Notes: a model not told the origin generated them from the letters alone. A stretch of DNA of 64,000 bases from Agapetus fuscipes (GCA_951799405.1 OX637339.1:17484001-17548000); one strand, 5' to 3'. Counted from the first letter of the stretch, positions 21,168 through 31,539 are shown. A program made the numbers and translations.

Positions 21168-21362
21168 ATAAGAGAACTTGCATTATTCTAGACGTTTCGT
21201 TAGCGACGCAGCTAACGTCTTTAAAAGACATCCTCTCTGCACGACTGAGAATGAACTGATTTTTTGTTCTACAACAATTGCCACACGTGCAGAGAGCGTG
21301 TCTCCTAAAGAAGCTAGCTACGTCGCTAACGAAACGTCGACAATAATGCAAGTTCTCTTATA
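21168..21362. mobile_element. Inverted pair of Penelope-like ends with hammerhead-like cores on both strands
   Basis: The left arm ATAAGAGAACTTGCATTATT and the right arm are inverted over about 50 bases, including CGTTTCGTTAGCGACG. On the minus strand GTTAGC-tgcgtc-GCTAAC is followed by GAAACGTC. On the + strand CTAAAGA precedes a similar stem and GAAACGTC (21305-21338). Confidence 0.5.
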
Positions 21363-21914
21363 GCGATTTGTGTAATATCCGATAAATAAATTTTAACTGT
21401 ATAGTTATAATTATTGTAAATATGTCAAACGACCGTAATTCCGACCTAAACCTAACAAGTGTTGTAAGTTATTTTTACAGATTTTGTACAGATTGTGTAG
21501 AATGTGATTCTTAAGACAATTTCATTGCAAGGTATTCTTTGAATCAAATGACTCCCGCACAAGATTCCTAAAAAAAAAAACAATGATCTAACCAAAAGTT
21601 GAGCTGGAAAACAGTGAAAAATCGAAATTCGAATTTCAAAAAAGCTAAGATGACAGCAGGTGCCGCTTTCCCATCTCTAGAGAGTGATCTTTGCCGTCAG
21701 ATATTATACGAGATTCACTCAGGAAAATATTAATTTAGAATATGAAGATTTCATATTATGGAAATTGATTATGATAATACTTGTATTTTTCACATTTAAG
21801 CCTCCGTGAAAATATTGACGTTTATAAGTTCAAACCCAAATCGGAAATGTAGGATTTTTTTCTAAATGAGATTTGATGAAGCTTTTTTTGTATAAAAACA
21901 GTTCACCAAACCTA

Positions 21915-22168
21915 TTCCTTGACTTATAGGTTGGTATGAGGCTTACCACCCATAACGTAAAAAATGGTTCACTTTGCCAATGTCACCCCTGTTTCAGGGA
22001 AGGTCGGTAAGAGTTGCAGGGCTTATGTTCATTTGAGATTGGGTTTTTTTTATATTGTAGGTCCACATGCGGCATGTGTGAACGCGAAATTATGCGTGTC
22101 TGCTTGTGGGAATGCAATTTAATATGAATCTCGAATGATGCATATCTTTGCAACTTAGATTTAGATTA
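21915..22168 (+). repeat. Family C repeat, full length
   Basis: CCTTGACTTATAGGTTGG to TTTGCAACTTAGATTTAG, with all blocks intact. Confidence 0.85.
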
Positions 22169-22397
22169 AGATATAGTAATGTTTTCTGCTGGATTCTATT
22201 TTTTAATGAAAATGTCGAAATTTATTTTTTCAAGAATTTATTATTCATAATTTATAAAATATTAATTCACAATTTGACAGTCACTTGTTATATGTGTTGC
22301 TTAGCGAATTGTTCTCTTGCAAATTCTGCTATCCTACCATTTTGACCTCTTGTATAGTAAACCGGAGAGGTCTCTCTCGAAATTTCTGAATTGTACG

Positions 22398-22635
22398 AGG
22401 CTGACCACCCGTGCTGTACAAATCGGTTCACTTTTGCCAATGCCACCCCGGTTCAGGGAACGGCGGCAGGAGTTGCAAGGTTTATGTCCATGTGAGGTTT
22501 TCTTTATTTGTATTGCACACATGCAGAATGTGTAGGCGCGAACCTACATGTGCCTGTCTGTAGGCATGCATTTCATATGAGCCTTAAATGCGTACATATC
22601 CTTGCAGCTTAGATTAATTATAGATTATAGATTCT
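22398..22635 (+). repeat. Family C repeat, diverged subfamily
   Basis: It starts at GAGGCTGACCACCCGTGC. It has the TCACTTTTGCCAATGCCACC and GGCGGCAGGAGTTGCAAGG variants also seen at 5846, 42289 and 52716. Confidence 0.75.
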
Positions 22636-23304
22636 ACCACACTACCACATTTACTAGATCATTCTACACACACACAACCAGGGACTGCTAGAGTAAGAGC
22701 TAGATAAACAAGCACTAAGGGGACGAACTATGTAAGAAGTTGCATTATATGTGCAGCTTAGTTGCTGTCTTTTTTTTGGCGATTTTGGGATGCAAAAAGT
22801 AGCTAAAATACATGATCGCGACAACGGAAGACGATTTAAGAATTGAGTTCAAACACATTGCAGTCTAGGGAACCGGTTATCTCTCCACATGGTAATCACG
22901 GGACGGACGCACTCTGTGACGTCACCCCGCCGACATTTTACCTATCAGTTGTGATGATGACGATGAAACCAGTCCAGCAAGTGCCATCGTCATAGAGAAG
23001 CGTTTTTTTTAGCTACGATCATATAAAGTGACAATACAGGTTATTTTTTTGCTCTGACAAGTTCGTTAACTCTTCTGGCATCAAAATGTAATAGATACTT
23101 TTAGTTTGACATCATCATTTTCGTGAGTTATCTCAGCATGAGAAAAAAACGCAGCTAACCGACACGTGTAGTGTAACTTTTTGCCGCGAGAAACCGAGTG
23201 GAATATATTTACTTTTACAGTTAAGGGTCACTTAAGTTGAAGTCGGGGTACACACGGGGTGAAGGCTGAGTGAGGATTGCCGTGTTTTTGTTTTGGGTTT
23301 AAAG
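22636..23304. other. No gene recognised; SINE B scraps
   Basis: Only short SINE B 3' pieces are seen (+ strand 22730-22765, minus strand 23145-23205). Nothing else is recognisable. Confidence 0.45.
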
Positions 23305-23733
23305 TAAGCATGAAAGAAGTATGTAAGGATAGAAGAAAATGGCGGTTAATCTGTGATGTTGGCGGCTGGGGTTTGTTGAAGTAAAAAAAAAATGGTTTTA
23401 TGATTTAGTTTTTTATGTCCATGTATATATTGCTATTTATTGATTTAAAAAAAAATGTAATTTGTCATGTATGTTCCTTGACTTATAGGTTGTTATGCGG
23501 CTGACCACCCATACTGTAAAAAAAAATTGGTTCACTTTGCCAATGTCACCCCTGTTTCAGGGAAGGACGGCAAGAGTTGCAAGGCTTATGTTCATTTGAA
23601 ATTGGGTTTTTATATTGTAGATCCACATGCGGCATGTGTTAGCGCGAAATTATACATATCTGCTTGTGGGAATGCATTTAATTAAAATCTTAAATGATAT
23701 ATATCTTTGCAGCTTAGATTAGATTAGATTAGA
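23305..23733 (+). mobile_element. RTE-like LINE 3' end continuing into family C
   Basis: The coding end at 23310-23375 reads MKEVCKDRRKWRLICDVGG. It is followed by a spacer (TTTTTTATGTCCATGTATAT, ATGTAATTTGTCATGTATG) and a complete family C unit at 23474-23733 with the GATTA tail. It is one of several copies showing this order. Confidence 0.65.
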
Positions 23734-23836
23734 CCGAAACTAGAAATCATATCAGAAACCCTCGGTGGGATTCGAACCCGAGCTCTCGGCATGGAATTAA
23801 AGCACTCTACCAACTAAGCTATCGACCGGACAATTA
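23734..23836 (-). repeat. SINE B head
   Basis: Reversed tRNA-like sequence: GGGATTCGAACCCGAGCTCT (B box) and AACTAAGCTATCGACC (A-box region). Confidence 0.7.
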
Positions 23837-23847
23837 ATTTCCTTGCT

Positions 23848-24095
23848 CCTTTACTAATGGGTTGGAATGAGACTGATTCCCCATATAACAATGATTCTCT
23901 TTACCAATGCCATCCCAGTTGTAGGGAAATGCAGCAGAAGTTGCAAGGCTTATGTTCATTTGAGATTGAGTTGTATATTGTCAGTTCACATGTGGAATGT
24001 TTGCACATTTAAGTTTTTTTGACAAATTTATGTAAATGTTTTAATACGAGTCTTAAATGTCAATATTTCTTTGAACCTTCGATTTCAGATACAGG
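23848..24095 (+). repeat. Family C repeat, diverged
   Basis: CCTTTACTAATGGGTTGGAA to TTTGAACCTTCGATTTCAG is present, with many substitutions. Confidence 0.65.
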
Positions 24096-24149
24096 TAGGC
24101 AATTAAAAGTTTGAAAATTAAACAGTATTACACTTTTCAGATATTAGAT

Positions 24150-24245
24150 GAGTCGTTATGGGAGAACATTAGAACATTATTCTCGACGTTTCACAGGCGT
24201 CGCAGTCAAAATCTTCAGGAGGCACCCTCTCTGTGTAAAAATTGT
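24150..24245 (-). mobile_element. Penelope-like terminal fragment
   Basis: The minus strand has GCCTCCTGAAGA, then GTGAAACGTCGAGAATAATG, close to the element at 21168. The region between the two hammerhead boxes pairs poorly here. Confidence 0.4.
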
Positions 24246-24761
24246 AACTCATTCTGTAATTTGTAAAGATGATTATAATAGATAGATAAGAGCAGTTTCA
24301 AAATAGGTTAGCGAATTGTATTTTTCCCCCAATTTTTGTTTTTCAAATAAAAAGAAAAAAGACAATAGGATAGACGGCTCTATAATCTACTGTAAAATAA
24401 GAAATTTCCGAATGCGAATTTCTTCTTTTTCTGTGGAGTTAGGTATTTTAGATTGCCAAATTAAATAAGGGGTACGTGAACGTGTTGCCAACTGAGGGAA
24501 CGGAAAAAAACGTAAAATGGCAATTCCTCGTGACGTCATGATTCAATTCTAACTTTCTTGGCAGCATTCGATTGTGTCGTTAGGTATTTATATAAAATAG
24601 CCCTACACTCAAAGTCTATGGTCATATTTTTTAACTCATGAGAGAGTTGTTTGTAGTCTTGTGGATAACGCTCCGGATTCGTGATAGATAGGTAGTGGGC
24701 TCGATTTCCGGAATCCCCGGGAAATTTAGATATGAAATATTATTTTTTCAAATGTCGCCAA
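24246..24761. other. No gene recognised; one tRNA-like stretch
   Basis: At 24655-24720 TAGTCTTGTGGATAACGCTC and GTGGGCTCGATTTCC resemble a decayed tRNA-type SINE head. Confidence 0.35.
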
Positions 24762-25257
24762 ATGACCGGTCCGTAGTTCAGTGGTAACCCTTCGGGCTCT
24801 GAATGGAAGGTTGTGGGTTCGAATCCCGGCGGAGCACAAAAAATATACCATTTATGTTTTCAAATTTGCTCTTCGTTGGGTTGAAAAATTCATAAACCTT
24901 TACCAATGACCGGTCACCAAAGGTCCATCCAAACTTACAGCAACTGCTTGAGAATTGGCGCTTTGTAGAGACGACGACAAAGCTCGTAAAAAGGTCGATA
25001 GCTCAATTGGTAGAATGCTTGCATTCCATGCCAAGAGCAAGGCTTTGATCTCAAGGTTTACTCAGCCTTCACAAGAAATGAGAACCAGTCCCCCCGGGAG
25101 CTGGGAAACCCCGACTTCAACTGAAAGTGGTTTGTGTAAGGTCAGCCCCCTTCCCCGTAAAAAAATAGGTTCCGAATCGCCACGTGCGACCCCTTCGGGG
25201 ATAACGCAGGCAAGAAGTTACACTATATGTGTAGCTTAGTTGCGTTTTAGTTGCGTG
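24762..25257 (+). repeat. Chimeric SINE A+B, copy 1
   Basis: SINE A (head 24765-24836 with GGTTCGAATCCCGGCGGAGC, body to 24987) runs into the SINE B head at AGCTCGTAAAAAGGTCGATA. In B, the segment between the tRNA-like head and GGTTTACTCAGCCTTC is deleted. The copy on the minus strand at 30553-31021 has the same junction and the same deletion. The end is TATATGTGTAGCTTAGTTGC. Confidence 0.75.
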
Positions 25258-25284
25258 CCATCTTAAAAGTAAAACTGAATAAGT

Positions 25285-25440
25285 GCTTGTCTTGTCTTGT
25301 ATCCTGCCGCCATTCCTCTAGGGGTGGCCGGTACCTCCACACAAGTGCCTCCACTTGACTCTGTCCTTGCATGCTTCTTTCATCTCATCTAGTTTCATCA
25401 CTCTTTTCATGCACGCTCTTCTTTAACTTCTCTTACTGCA
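25285..25440 (-). repeat. RTE-like LINE, 3' end
   Basis: The reversed end CACCCCTAGAGGAATGGCGG and the M..EMKEACKDR-like coding region (GCATGCTTCTTTCATCTCAT) are present. Confidence 0.5.
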
Positions 25441-25442
25441 TC

Positions 25443-25707
25443 TTAATCTAAATCTAAATCTAAACAGCAAAGATATGTATCATTTGAGATTCAAATAAAA
25501 TGCATTCCCACAATCAGACATGCATAATTTCACGCTTACACATGCCGCATGTGGACCTACAATATACATAAAAAAAACCCCAATCTCAAATGAATATAAT
25601 CCCTGCAATTCTTGCCGACCTTCCCTGAAGCAGGGGTGACATTGGCAAAGTGAACCATTTTTTACAGTATGGGTGGTCAGCCGCATACCAACCTATCAGT
25701 CAAGGAA
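25443..25707 (-). repeat. Family C repeat, full length
   Basis: AATCTAAATCTAAATCTAAA tail; the 5' end is ACCTATCAGTCAAGGAA at 25691-25707. Confidence 0.85.
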
Positions 25708-25724
25708 TACAAGCAATACTTCTT

Positions 25725-26067
25725 TCATTTCATCCAGAGTCATAACCTTTTTCATACAAGCTCTCCGTTTGCTATCAATAAAGCTGCAATACTCGTACAT
25801 AGATCTGAGAATATGGAGGGGCACTGTGTGTATACTATATCTAAGCATCGCGTCTAGACAAAGTGATAAGGATGTGAAACACGGAAGGAAGGAAGAACTC
25901 CGGGAAAAGAAATCCATGTGGCTGGATTGTTGAGTTGTTTCTCCCACCCCCGCTATGGCAGAACACATAAGGTTGCCCGTAGAAGGAATTTCAAATTGTG
26001 CAAGATCTACGCTCATAGTTGGCGCTATAACATATGTCTGCAGTCGCATTTCAAGGCAGTGCTTCAA
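25725..26067 (-). pseudogene. RTE-like LINE C-terminal scrap
   Basis: The open minus frame ends with SKRRACMKKVMTLDEMKEV, matching RRKCMKKVMDMKEL in the copy at 41880. The rest of the frame is not recognised. Confidence 0.4.
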
Positions 26068-26403
26068 AACTGCAGCTTTTACATTACCATATTCAATGAT
26101 GCAATTGGTGGAAATTATGTTAAGATCAAAAACTTACTGTTCAAAATTTGCCTGCACGGTTAAGCTATCAACCAATAGAATCGTAGCATTTATTTACATA
26201 ATATTAAAAACAAAACATAATCCCTTGGCTTACATGTAGCGGGCCGTCCATATATTACGACATTCCAATTATGGGGGGGGGAGTCTGGTCTGCGGATGAT
26301 GGCAAATGACATACGAGTACCAAAAGTGACGTCGTTCTTGTAAATACCAATTTCTACAAAATATCCATAATATTATGTAAGATATATAACATTATTAATT
26401 ATT

Positions 26404-26467
26404 AAGCAACATTGGGCGTGGTCAGTGCTTGGATGGGTAACCGCTCAGGTACACTGCGTTGGCATCT
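26404..26467 (+). repeat. 5S rRNA-derived fragment at the head of a SINE
   Basis: GCAACATTGGGCGTGGTCAG, CTTGGATGGGTAACCGCTC and GCGTTGGCATCTT follow the 3' half of eukaryotic 5S rRNA, which contains GGTCAGTACTTGGATGGGTG. It runs directly into a truncated SINE A head. Its length and substitutions mean it is a derived repeat and not a 5S gene. Confidence 0.65.
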
Positions 26468-26607
26468 TGGACCGGTCCGTAGTCTTCGCTGGGTTGAAAA
26501 ATTCATAAACCTTTACCAATGACCGGCCACCAAAGGTCCATCCAGCCTTACAGCAACTGGGTCTTGCTTGAGTATTGGCGCTTTGTAGCGACGACCAAGC
26601 TCGTACA
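26468..26607 (+). repeat. SINE A body joined to the 5S-derived piece
   Basis: GGACCGGTCCGTAGT is joined directly to CTTCGCTGGGTTGAAAAATT, skipping most of the tRNA head. It is cut at AGCTCGTA before the usual tail. A block at 26608-26664 (CCTCTGCGGCAC, ATAGACCCCTAGAGTCTT) resembles 43515-43570. Confidence 0.65.
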
Positions 26608-26786
26608 CCTCTGCGGCACTACAACAAGTGTCATAGACCCCTAGAGTCTTTAGAATCTAGGGCTAAGCTCATTCATTATTACAGCAAGAGGGGGGAGGGG
26701 TCATTAGATAATGACTATAGGATGATTGTAAGGGGGGGGGGGTCGAAAATCGGCAAAAATCGATGACGTATTTTATGGACGGCCCC

Positions 26787-26957
26787 TAGGTTGATATGAA
26801 ACTGAACATCTATGCTGTATAAATGGTTCACTTTGCCAATGTCACGCGTGTTTCAGGGGAGGTTAGTGAAAGTTGCAGGGTGTATGATCAATTTGAAGTT
26901 GGGATTTTAATTTGTAAGTTTACATGCAGCTTGCAACTTGTAAGCGCGAACTTAGGG
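26787..26957 (+). repeat. Family C repeat, 5' part interrupted by the DNA transposon
   Basis: TAGGTTGATATGAAACTGAA continues the start left behind at 26223-26239. It ends near TAAGCGCGAACTTA. Confidence 0.7.
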
Positions 26958-27091
26958 CCGGTATTTTGACATTTTAAGCTAAAGTAGTTTATATTAATAG
27001 CATATTTTACGCTCGAGATATGCTATAGTAACACCAAAACAGTATTTTGATACGCATTTTGCCTATAGGCTAACTTTAGTATTTAGTGAAG

Positions 27092-27340
27092 ATCTATAAT
27101 CTATAATCTAAGTTGCTAGGATATATTCATTCAAAGCTCTCAGATGTATGCCCACAAACAAACACGTGTAGTTCGCGCTTACAAATGCTGATTGTGTTCT
27201 TACAAATAAAATCCAAACTCAAATGAACATAAGCCCTGCAACTCTTGCCGACATTCCCTGAAACAGGGGTGACATTGGCAAAGTGAACCATTTTTTACAG
27301 TATGGGTGGTCAGCCTCATACCAACCTATAAGTCAAGGAA
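27092..27340 (-). repeat. Family C repeat, full length
   Basis: TATAATCTATAATCTAAGTT tail to ACCTATAAGTCAAGGAAT. It is very close to the copy at 49216-49468, sharing GCTCTCAGATGTATGCCC. Confidence 0.85.
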
Positions 27341-27514
27341 TTATAAAGATACCCGAAGTAATTGCATTGATACTATCGTGACAAAACATGAAAAATGTAA
27401 AAAAATAAAACTCAAATACTGCATTCGGCCACATAAATAATATTATAGTAAACCGCCACGAATTCAAAAAAATGTTGTCTATGGTTGTTTTCTTTATAAC
27501 TGTCAGATGCCATG

Positions 27515-27642
27515 AGTTTTTCACCTAACGAAGTATATATTTGAAAATATAAATTTTGTATTTGTTGTGTTCCGCCGGGATTTGAACCCACAAGCTTTCA
27601 TTTACGAGTCAGAAGTGTTAATCACTAGACTGCAGCCCGGTC
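27515..27642 (-). repeat. SINE A, head and short body
   Basis: Reversed CCGGGCTGCAGTCTAGTG and GGGTTCAAATCCCGGCGGAA (B box) are present. Confidence 0.65.
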
Positions 27643-27714
27643 AGGGTTCCGCTCCTTTACGGTTCAGGTTCCACTCCTCCCCGTACGCGCCCGTCCAGAG
27701 TTAGAAAGTTTCAG

Positions 27715-27895
27715 CCGGACAGGGCTCCGTGGGGCAGTGGTAGGAGACACCGACTTGAAATATCCAATGCATAATTTAACATTCCAGCCGGGGGAATAAA
27801 TGGACATGCATTCCGGCTCTGGGGCAGCGGCGTGCGCTGCATAGAGGCAAGGCGACCACTCGCGGCGGGTTCGATCCCCCACGCGAAAATTATTA
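27715..27895 (+). repeat. tRNA-like SINE of another type
   Basis: TCCGTGGGGCAGTGGTAG and later CTCTGGGGCAGCGGCGTG both resemble A-box regions. GCGGGTTCGATCCCCCAC is a good B box. The two halves suggest a dimeric or internally duplicated head. Confidence 0.4.
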
Positions 27896-27913
27896 TTTGA
27901 TTTTTGATCAAAT

Positions 27914-28166
27914 TCCTTGACTTATAGGCTGATATGAAGCTGACCATCCATACTGTAGAAAATGGTTCACTTGTCAATGTCACACCTGTTTCAGCGAAAA
28001 TCGGCAAAAGTTGCTGGGCTTATGTTGATTTGAGGTTCGGATTTTAATCTGTGAGTACACATGCAGCATTTGTAAACGCGAACCTACACGAGCCTGTTTG
28101 TTGGTATGAATTATATATGAATTTCAATTGTCATTATATATCTTTGCAACTTAGATTATAGATTAT
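27914..28166 (+). repeat. Family C repeat, full length
   Basis: CCTTGACTTATAGGCTGATA to TTTGCAACTTAGATTATAGA. Confidence 0.85.
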
Positions 28167-28254
28167 AAAGTGTGATTGTGAAGGTATGGTATATAAAGAT
28201 AGACTGTAAAAGAAGTTTTTTTTTTATAAAAAAGAAGTAGGTACCTACGTATGT

Positions 28255-28335
28255 CAGGACAGAAATAAGTGGAAGAGACTCTGTAGAGGTTCGAGCCACC
28301 CCTAGTAAAAACAGCGTCAGCATTACAGTTGATTT
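28255..28335 (+). repeat. RTE-like LINE, 3' end scrap
   Basis: GGACAGAAATAAGTGGAAGA and CCACCCCTAGTAAAAACAGC echo the LINE end at 42120-42180. Confidence 0.45.
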
Positions 28336-28435
28336 ATTTACAAGAATTCTCTTCAGGTTTCGATGGTGCAACGGGCCTTATTCAATCTAAGAATCTCCCG
28401 GTCAGAGGAATGCCCATATATTATCTATACTTTAA

Positions 28436-28520
28436 GTTTTTTTTTTTTAATAGATTTGTGTAGAGGAATGCAATTCACCAACCTATTCTGCCTGGCCAGA
28501 AACAGGTATTAATATCATCA
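28436..28520 (-). repeat. SINE D tail
   Basis: TTTTTTTAATAGATTTGTG and CTGCCTGGCCAGAAACAGG are shared with 6649 and 55850. Confidence 0.5.
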
Positions 28521-28521
28521 A

Positions 28522-28690
28522 TTGTTGCAAGGATTTACATATTAGCATTCAAAGCTCATATCAAATGCATGCCCACAAACAAACACTCAAACAAAAACCC
28601 ATGACTCTAATAATAATAGTAAGAGGTTCGAAACATCACGTTAGACACCTGTAAGTTCGCGCCAACACATGCTGCATGTGCAAATACTTA
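28522..28690 (-). repeat. Family C repeat, partial and rearranged
   Basis: TTGCAAGGATTTACATATTA and GTAAGTTCGCGCCAACACAT lie around an unrelated piece (28600-28645). Confidence 0.5.
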
Positions 28691-28954
28691 AAAACTTATA
28701 AATCTACCGAGGGAGTTTATTATAATACCATTTGAAGTACTGTTTGGACAGCGTTGAGATGTTGGTCGGGGATCGAACTCCACGCCTCTTGAATGACAGT
28801 TGGTGTTGTTTGGCGCACGCAAGAGGCGTCCGGGGACTATAAGCGCACCCTACAGACTGCACCTGAATTAATTATAGCGTTTGGGTCATCATGCCCACAA
28901 CCGACCGTTAACGTTCACTTGTAGCAGCAAAATGTGGACTAGAACCCAAATGAA

Positions 28955-29273
28955 TCGAGTAACGCAACTAAACTGCATATAAACTGTTACTTCTTGCGTT
29001 GTTATCTCTGAAGGATTTCGCATGTGGCGAGTGGTATAAATTTATTTTTACAGGCAAGCGGGCCGGCCTTACGGAAAGTGGGGGTTACCAGCTCCCGCAG
29101 AGGCTAGTACCTACACATTGCTTGTGAATGCTGAGTAGACCATGCCGGTACTTTATTATTGGGTTTGAAATAAACACCGAAACGGGAAATCATTTCTGAC
29201 ACCCTCGGTAGGATTCGAACTCGAGCTCACGGCATGGAATGGAAGCACTCTGCCAACTGAACTATCGACTGGA
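28955..29273 (-). repeat. SINE B, full length
   Basis: This is the best minus copy. The B box GATTCGAACTCGAGC and the A-box region AACTGAACTATCGACTGG lie at 29210-29273. The TTGGGTTTGAAATAAACACC and GGGCCGGCCTTACG blocks follow, and the 3' end is GCAACTAAACTGCATATAAA. It abuts the 16-bp satellite. Confidence 0.8.
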
Positions 29274-29703
29274 CAAAATGTCCACCGAAATCAAAATTCG
29301 TGAACATTATATCGTGGGAACAGTTTGTCGTGTGGACATTTTGTCGATAAACATTTTTTTCGTGAGCATTTTGTCGGTGGACATTTTGTCGAATGAAGAT
29401 TTTGTCGCGTGGACATTTAGTCGCATGGAATTTTGTCGGGTGGACATTTTGTCGGGTAGACATTTTGTCGCTTGGATATTTTGTTGCGTCGACGTTTTGT
29501 CGGGTGGACATTTTGTCGAATGGAGATTTTGTCGCGAGGACATTTAGTCGCATGGAATTTTGTCGGCTGGACATTTTGTCACATGGAGATTTCGTCGGGT
29601 AGACATTTTGTCGCGTGGATATTTTGTTGCGTCGACGTTTTGTCGGGTGGACATTTTATCGCACGGACATCATGTGTGTGGATATTTGGTCGATGGACAT
29701 TTA
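29273..29703. repeat. Satellite of 16-bp units, reverse orientation
   Basis: About 25 units of GTGGACATTTTGTCGG are present, the reverse complement of the unit in 16883-18010. A short opposite piece (GACAAAATGTCCACCG) opens the array, giving again an inverted end. A roughly 170-bp higher-order segment (29375-29530) is repeated at 29500-29655. Confidence 0.8.
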
Positions 29704-29905
29704 AAAATAGAGCAATCATTGAAATTAAGAGATCTTTGCTTATCCTCATTTGATGCTACCTCCTTTTATAAGCATGTAAGACGTACTTCACACACTGATG
29801 GACACTATATGGCCTAAATAATATATTTCAACTCAATCATACCGTGTACCAACAAATGTATGGAAACTCGAATAGCGCCTCTAGTGGGCGTTTTGATTTT
29901 CAAAT

Positions 29906-29955
29906 CTAATCTAAGTTGTAAAGATAAATTCACATTTAATACCCCCCCACAAGAC
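29906..29955 (-). repeat. Family C repeat, 3' scrap
   Basis: ATCTAATCTAAGTTGTAAAG followed by ATTCACATTTAATACC. Confidence 0.5.
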
Positions 29956-30038
29956 ATTTTTATCGGTCAATTTTGTAACAGTGTCCTCTTGAAAATGACG
30001 TAAGCAAGTCGAAAGTACCTACTCAAGGAGAAATATAT

Positions 30039-30280
30039 AATCTAAGTTGCAAGGATATATTAACAATTATAATTCATATTAAATGCATGTCCACAAACAT
30101 ACACGTGTAAGATCACCGCTACAAATGCTGCATGCGTACTTGCAATTCAAAACCAAACATTAAATTGACATGAACCCAGCAACTTTCGCCGTCCTTCCCT
30201 GCAACAGGGGTAACAATAGCAAAGTGAACCATTTTTTACAGCATGGGTGTTCAGCCTCATATCAACCTATAAGTAAAGGG
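30039..30280 (-). repeat. Family C repeat, full length
   Basis: TAATCTAAGTTGCAAGGATA to ATATCAACCTATAAGTAAAGG. Confidence 0.85.
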
Positions 30281-30454
30281 ATATCCAAATACTTTTAGTA
30301 AAACGCTTTGGTCGAGTGTTAAAATACTAACGGTGTTATTCACACATAGCAAATCCATGGCTCAACCGCCACCTAATGTGAATTTTCCATACAAAAAGAC
30401 GATCCATGTACAGCTTTGGATTAAATGCATTGTGATAGGATATGATAGCTACGT

Positions 30455-30525
30455 ATCTATAATCTAAGTTGCAAATATGTATTCCCACAAGCAGACACGT
30501 ATAAGTTCGTGCTTACACATGCAGT
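30455..30525 (-). repeat. Family C repeat, 3' fragment
   Basis: TATAATCTAAGTTGCAAATA and CCACAAGCAGACACGTATAA are present. Confidence 0.6.
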
Positions 30526-30552
30526 GTAATCCCAAACATGCTGCGTAAACGC

Positions 30553-31021
30553 CGTAAATTGAAAAAAAATGTTTTAATTTTTTTAATTCATGTGGCGATT
30601 CGGGACCTATTTATTTTTACGGGTAAGGGGGCCGGCCTCACACCAACCACTTTCAGATGAAGTGAGGGTTTCCCAGTTGCCGGAGGGGCTGGTTCTCATT
30701 TCATGTGAAGGCTGAGTAAACCTTGAGATCGATCCCTTGCTCTCGGCATGGAATGCAAGCATTCTGCCAATTGAGCTATCGACCTTTTTACGAGCTTGGT
30801 CGTCGTCGCTACAAAGCGCCAATTCTCAAGCAAGACCCACTTGCTGTAAGGCTGGATGGACCTTTGGTGACCGGTCATTGGTAAAGGTTTATGAATTTTT
30901 CAACCCGGCGAAAAGCAAATTTGAAAATATAAATGGTATATTTGTTGTGCTCCGCCGGGATGAGAACCCACAACCTTCCCATTCAGAGTCCGAAGTGTTA
31001 CCACTGAACTACGGACCGGTC
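30553..31021 (-). repeat. Chimeric SINE A+B, copy 2
   Basis: On the minus strand: SINE A head (31021-30945, GTTCTCATCCCGGCGGAGC), A body to 30780, junction CTCGTAAAAAGGTCGATA, then SINE B with the same internal deletion as copy 1 (GATCTCAAGGTTTACTC). It ends at the TTTACGGGTAAGG-type block and CGAATCGCCACATG. Confidence 0.75.
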
Positions 31022-31027
31022 GTTCTA

Positions 31028-31289
31028 ATTTAATCTAATCTAATCTAAGCTGCAAAGATATATATCATTTAAGATTTATATTAAATGCATTCCCACAAGC
31101 AGACATGTATAATTTCGCGCTAACACATGCCGCATGTGGGCCTACAATATAAAAACCCAATCTCAAATGAACATAAACCCTGCAACTCTTGCCGTCCTTC
31201 CCTGAAACAGGGGTGACATTGGCAAAGTGAACCTTTTTTTTTTTATAGTATGGGTGGTCAGCCGCATACAAACCTATAAGTCAAGGAAC
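31028..31289 (-). repeat. Family C repeat, full length, with upstream LINE spacer
   Basis: TAATCTAATCTAATCTAAGC tail. The spacer ACATACATGACAAATTACAT follows at 31288-31307. Confidence 0.85.
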
Positions 31290-31539
31290 ATACATGACAA
31301 ATTACATTTTTTAAATCAACAAATAACAATATATACATGGACACCAAAAAAAAAAAAAAAATTAAACCTTTTCATAAAAGTAAAAACGGTTACATGACTC
31401 TCCTGTACTTTTACATTTTTAAGTCGGTCGCTTCTTCCTATGCATGCGTGCGTGTAGGAACCTATTTGTGTTTACCTATAGGGCGGGCAGCACCCGCACT
31501 CGAGTGCCACCGTGTTATATGTAACCGGTTATAGAAGAA

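Larger units (their letters stand above)
26240..26786. mobile_element. DNA transposon with GGGGCCGTCC ends, copy 1
   Basis: The ends CGGGCCGTCCATATATTACG and (reversed) GGGGCCGTCCATAAAATACG are inverted repeats. A TAG duplication lies at 26237-26239 and 26787-26789. The neighbouring family C sequence provides the empty site. It contains a 5S-derived SINE insertion (26404-26664). Interior blocks such as AGTCTGGTCTGCGGATGATG match copy 2 at 43875. No transposase is present. Confidence 0.7.

Noticed and set aside
24765..24836. Possible tRNA gene
   Set aside because: A and B boxes are present but the acceptor and anticodon arms do not fold properly, and the sequence continues into the SINE A body.
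26404..26467. Possible 5S rRNA gene
   Set aside because: Only the 3' half is present, with substitutions, and it is joined to a SINE.
29227..29817. Overlapping ORFs over the second 16-bp array
   Set aside because: Same reason; no family resemblance, and the frames overlap on both strands.
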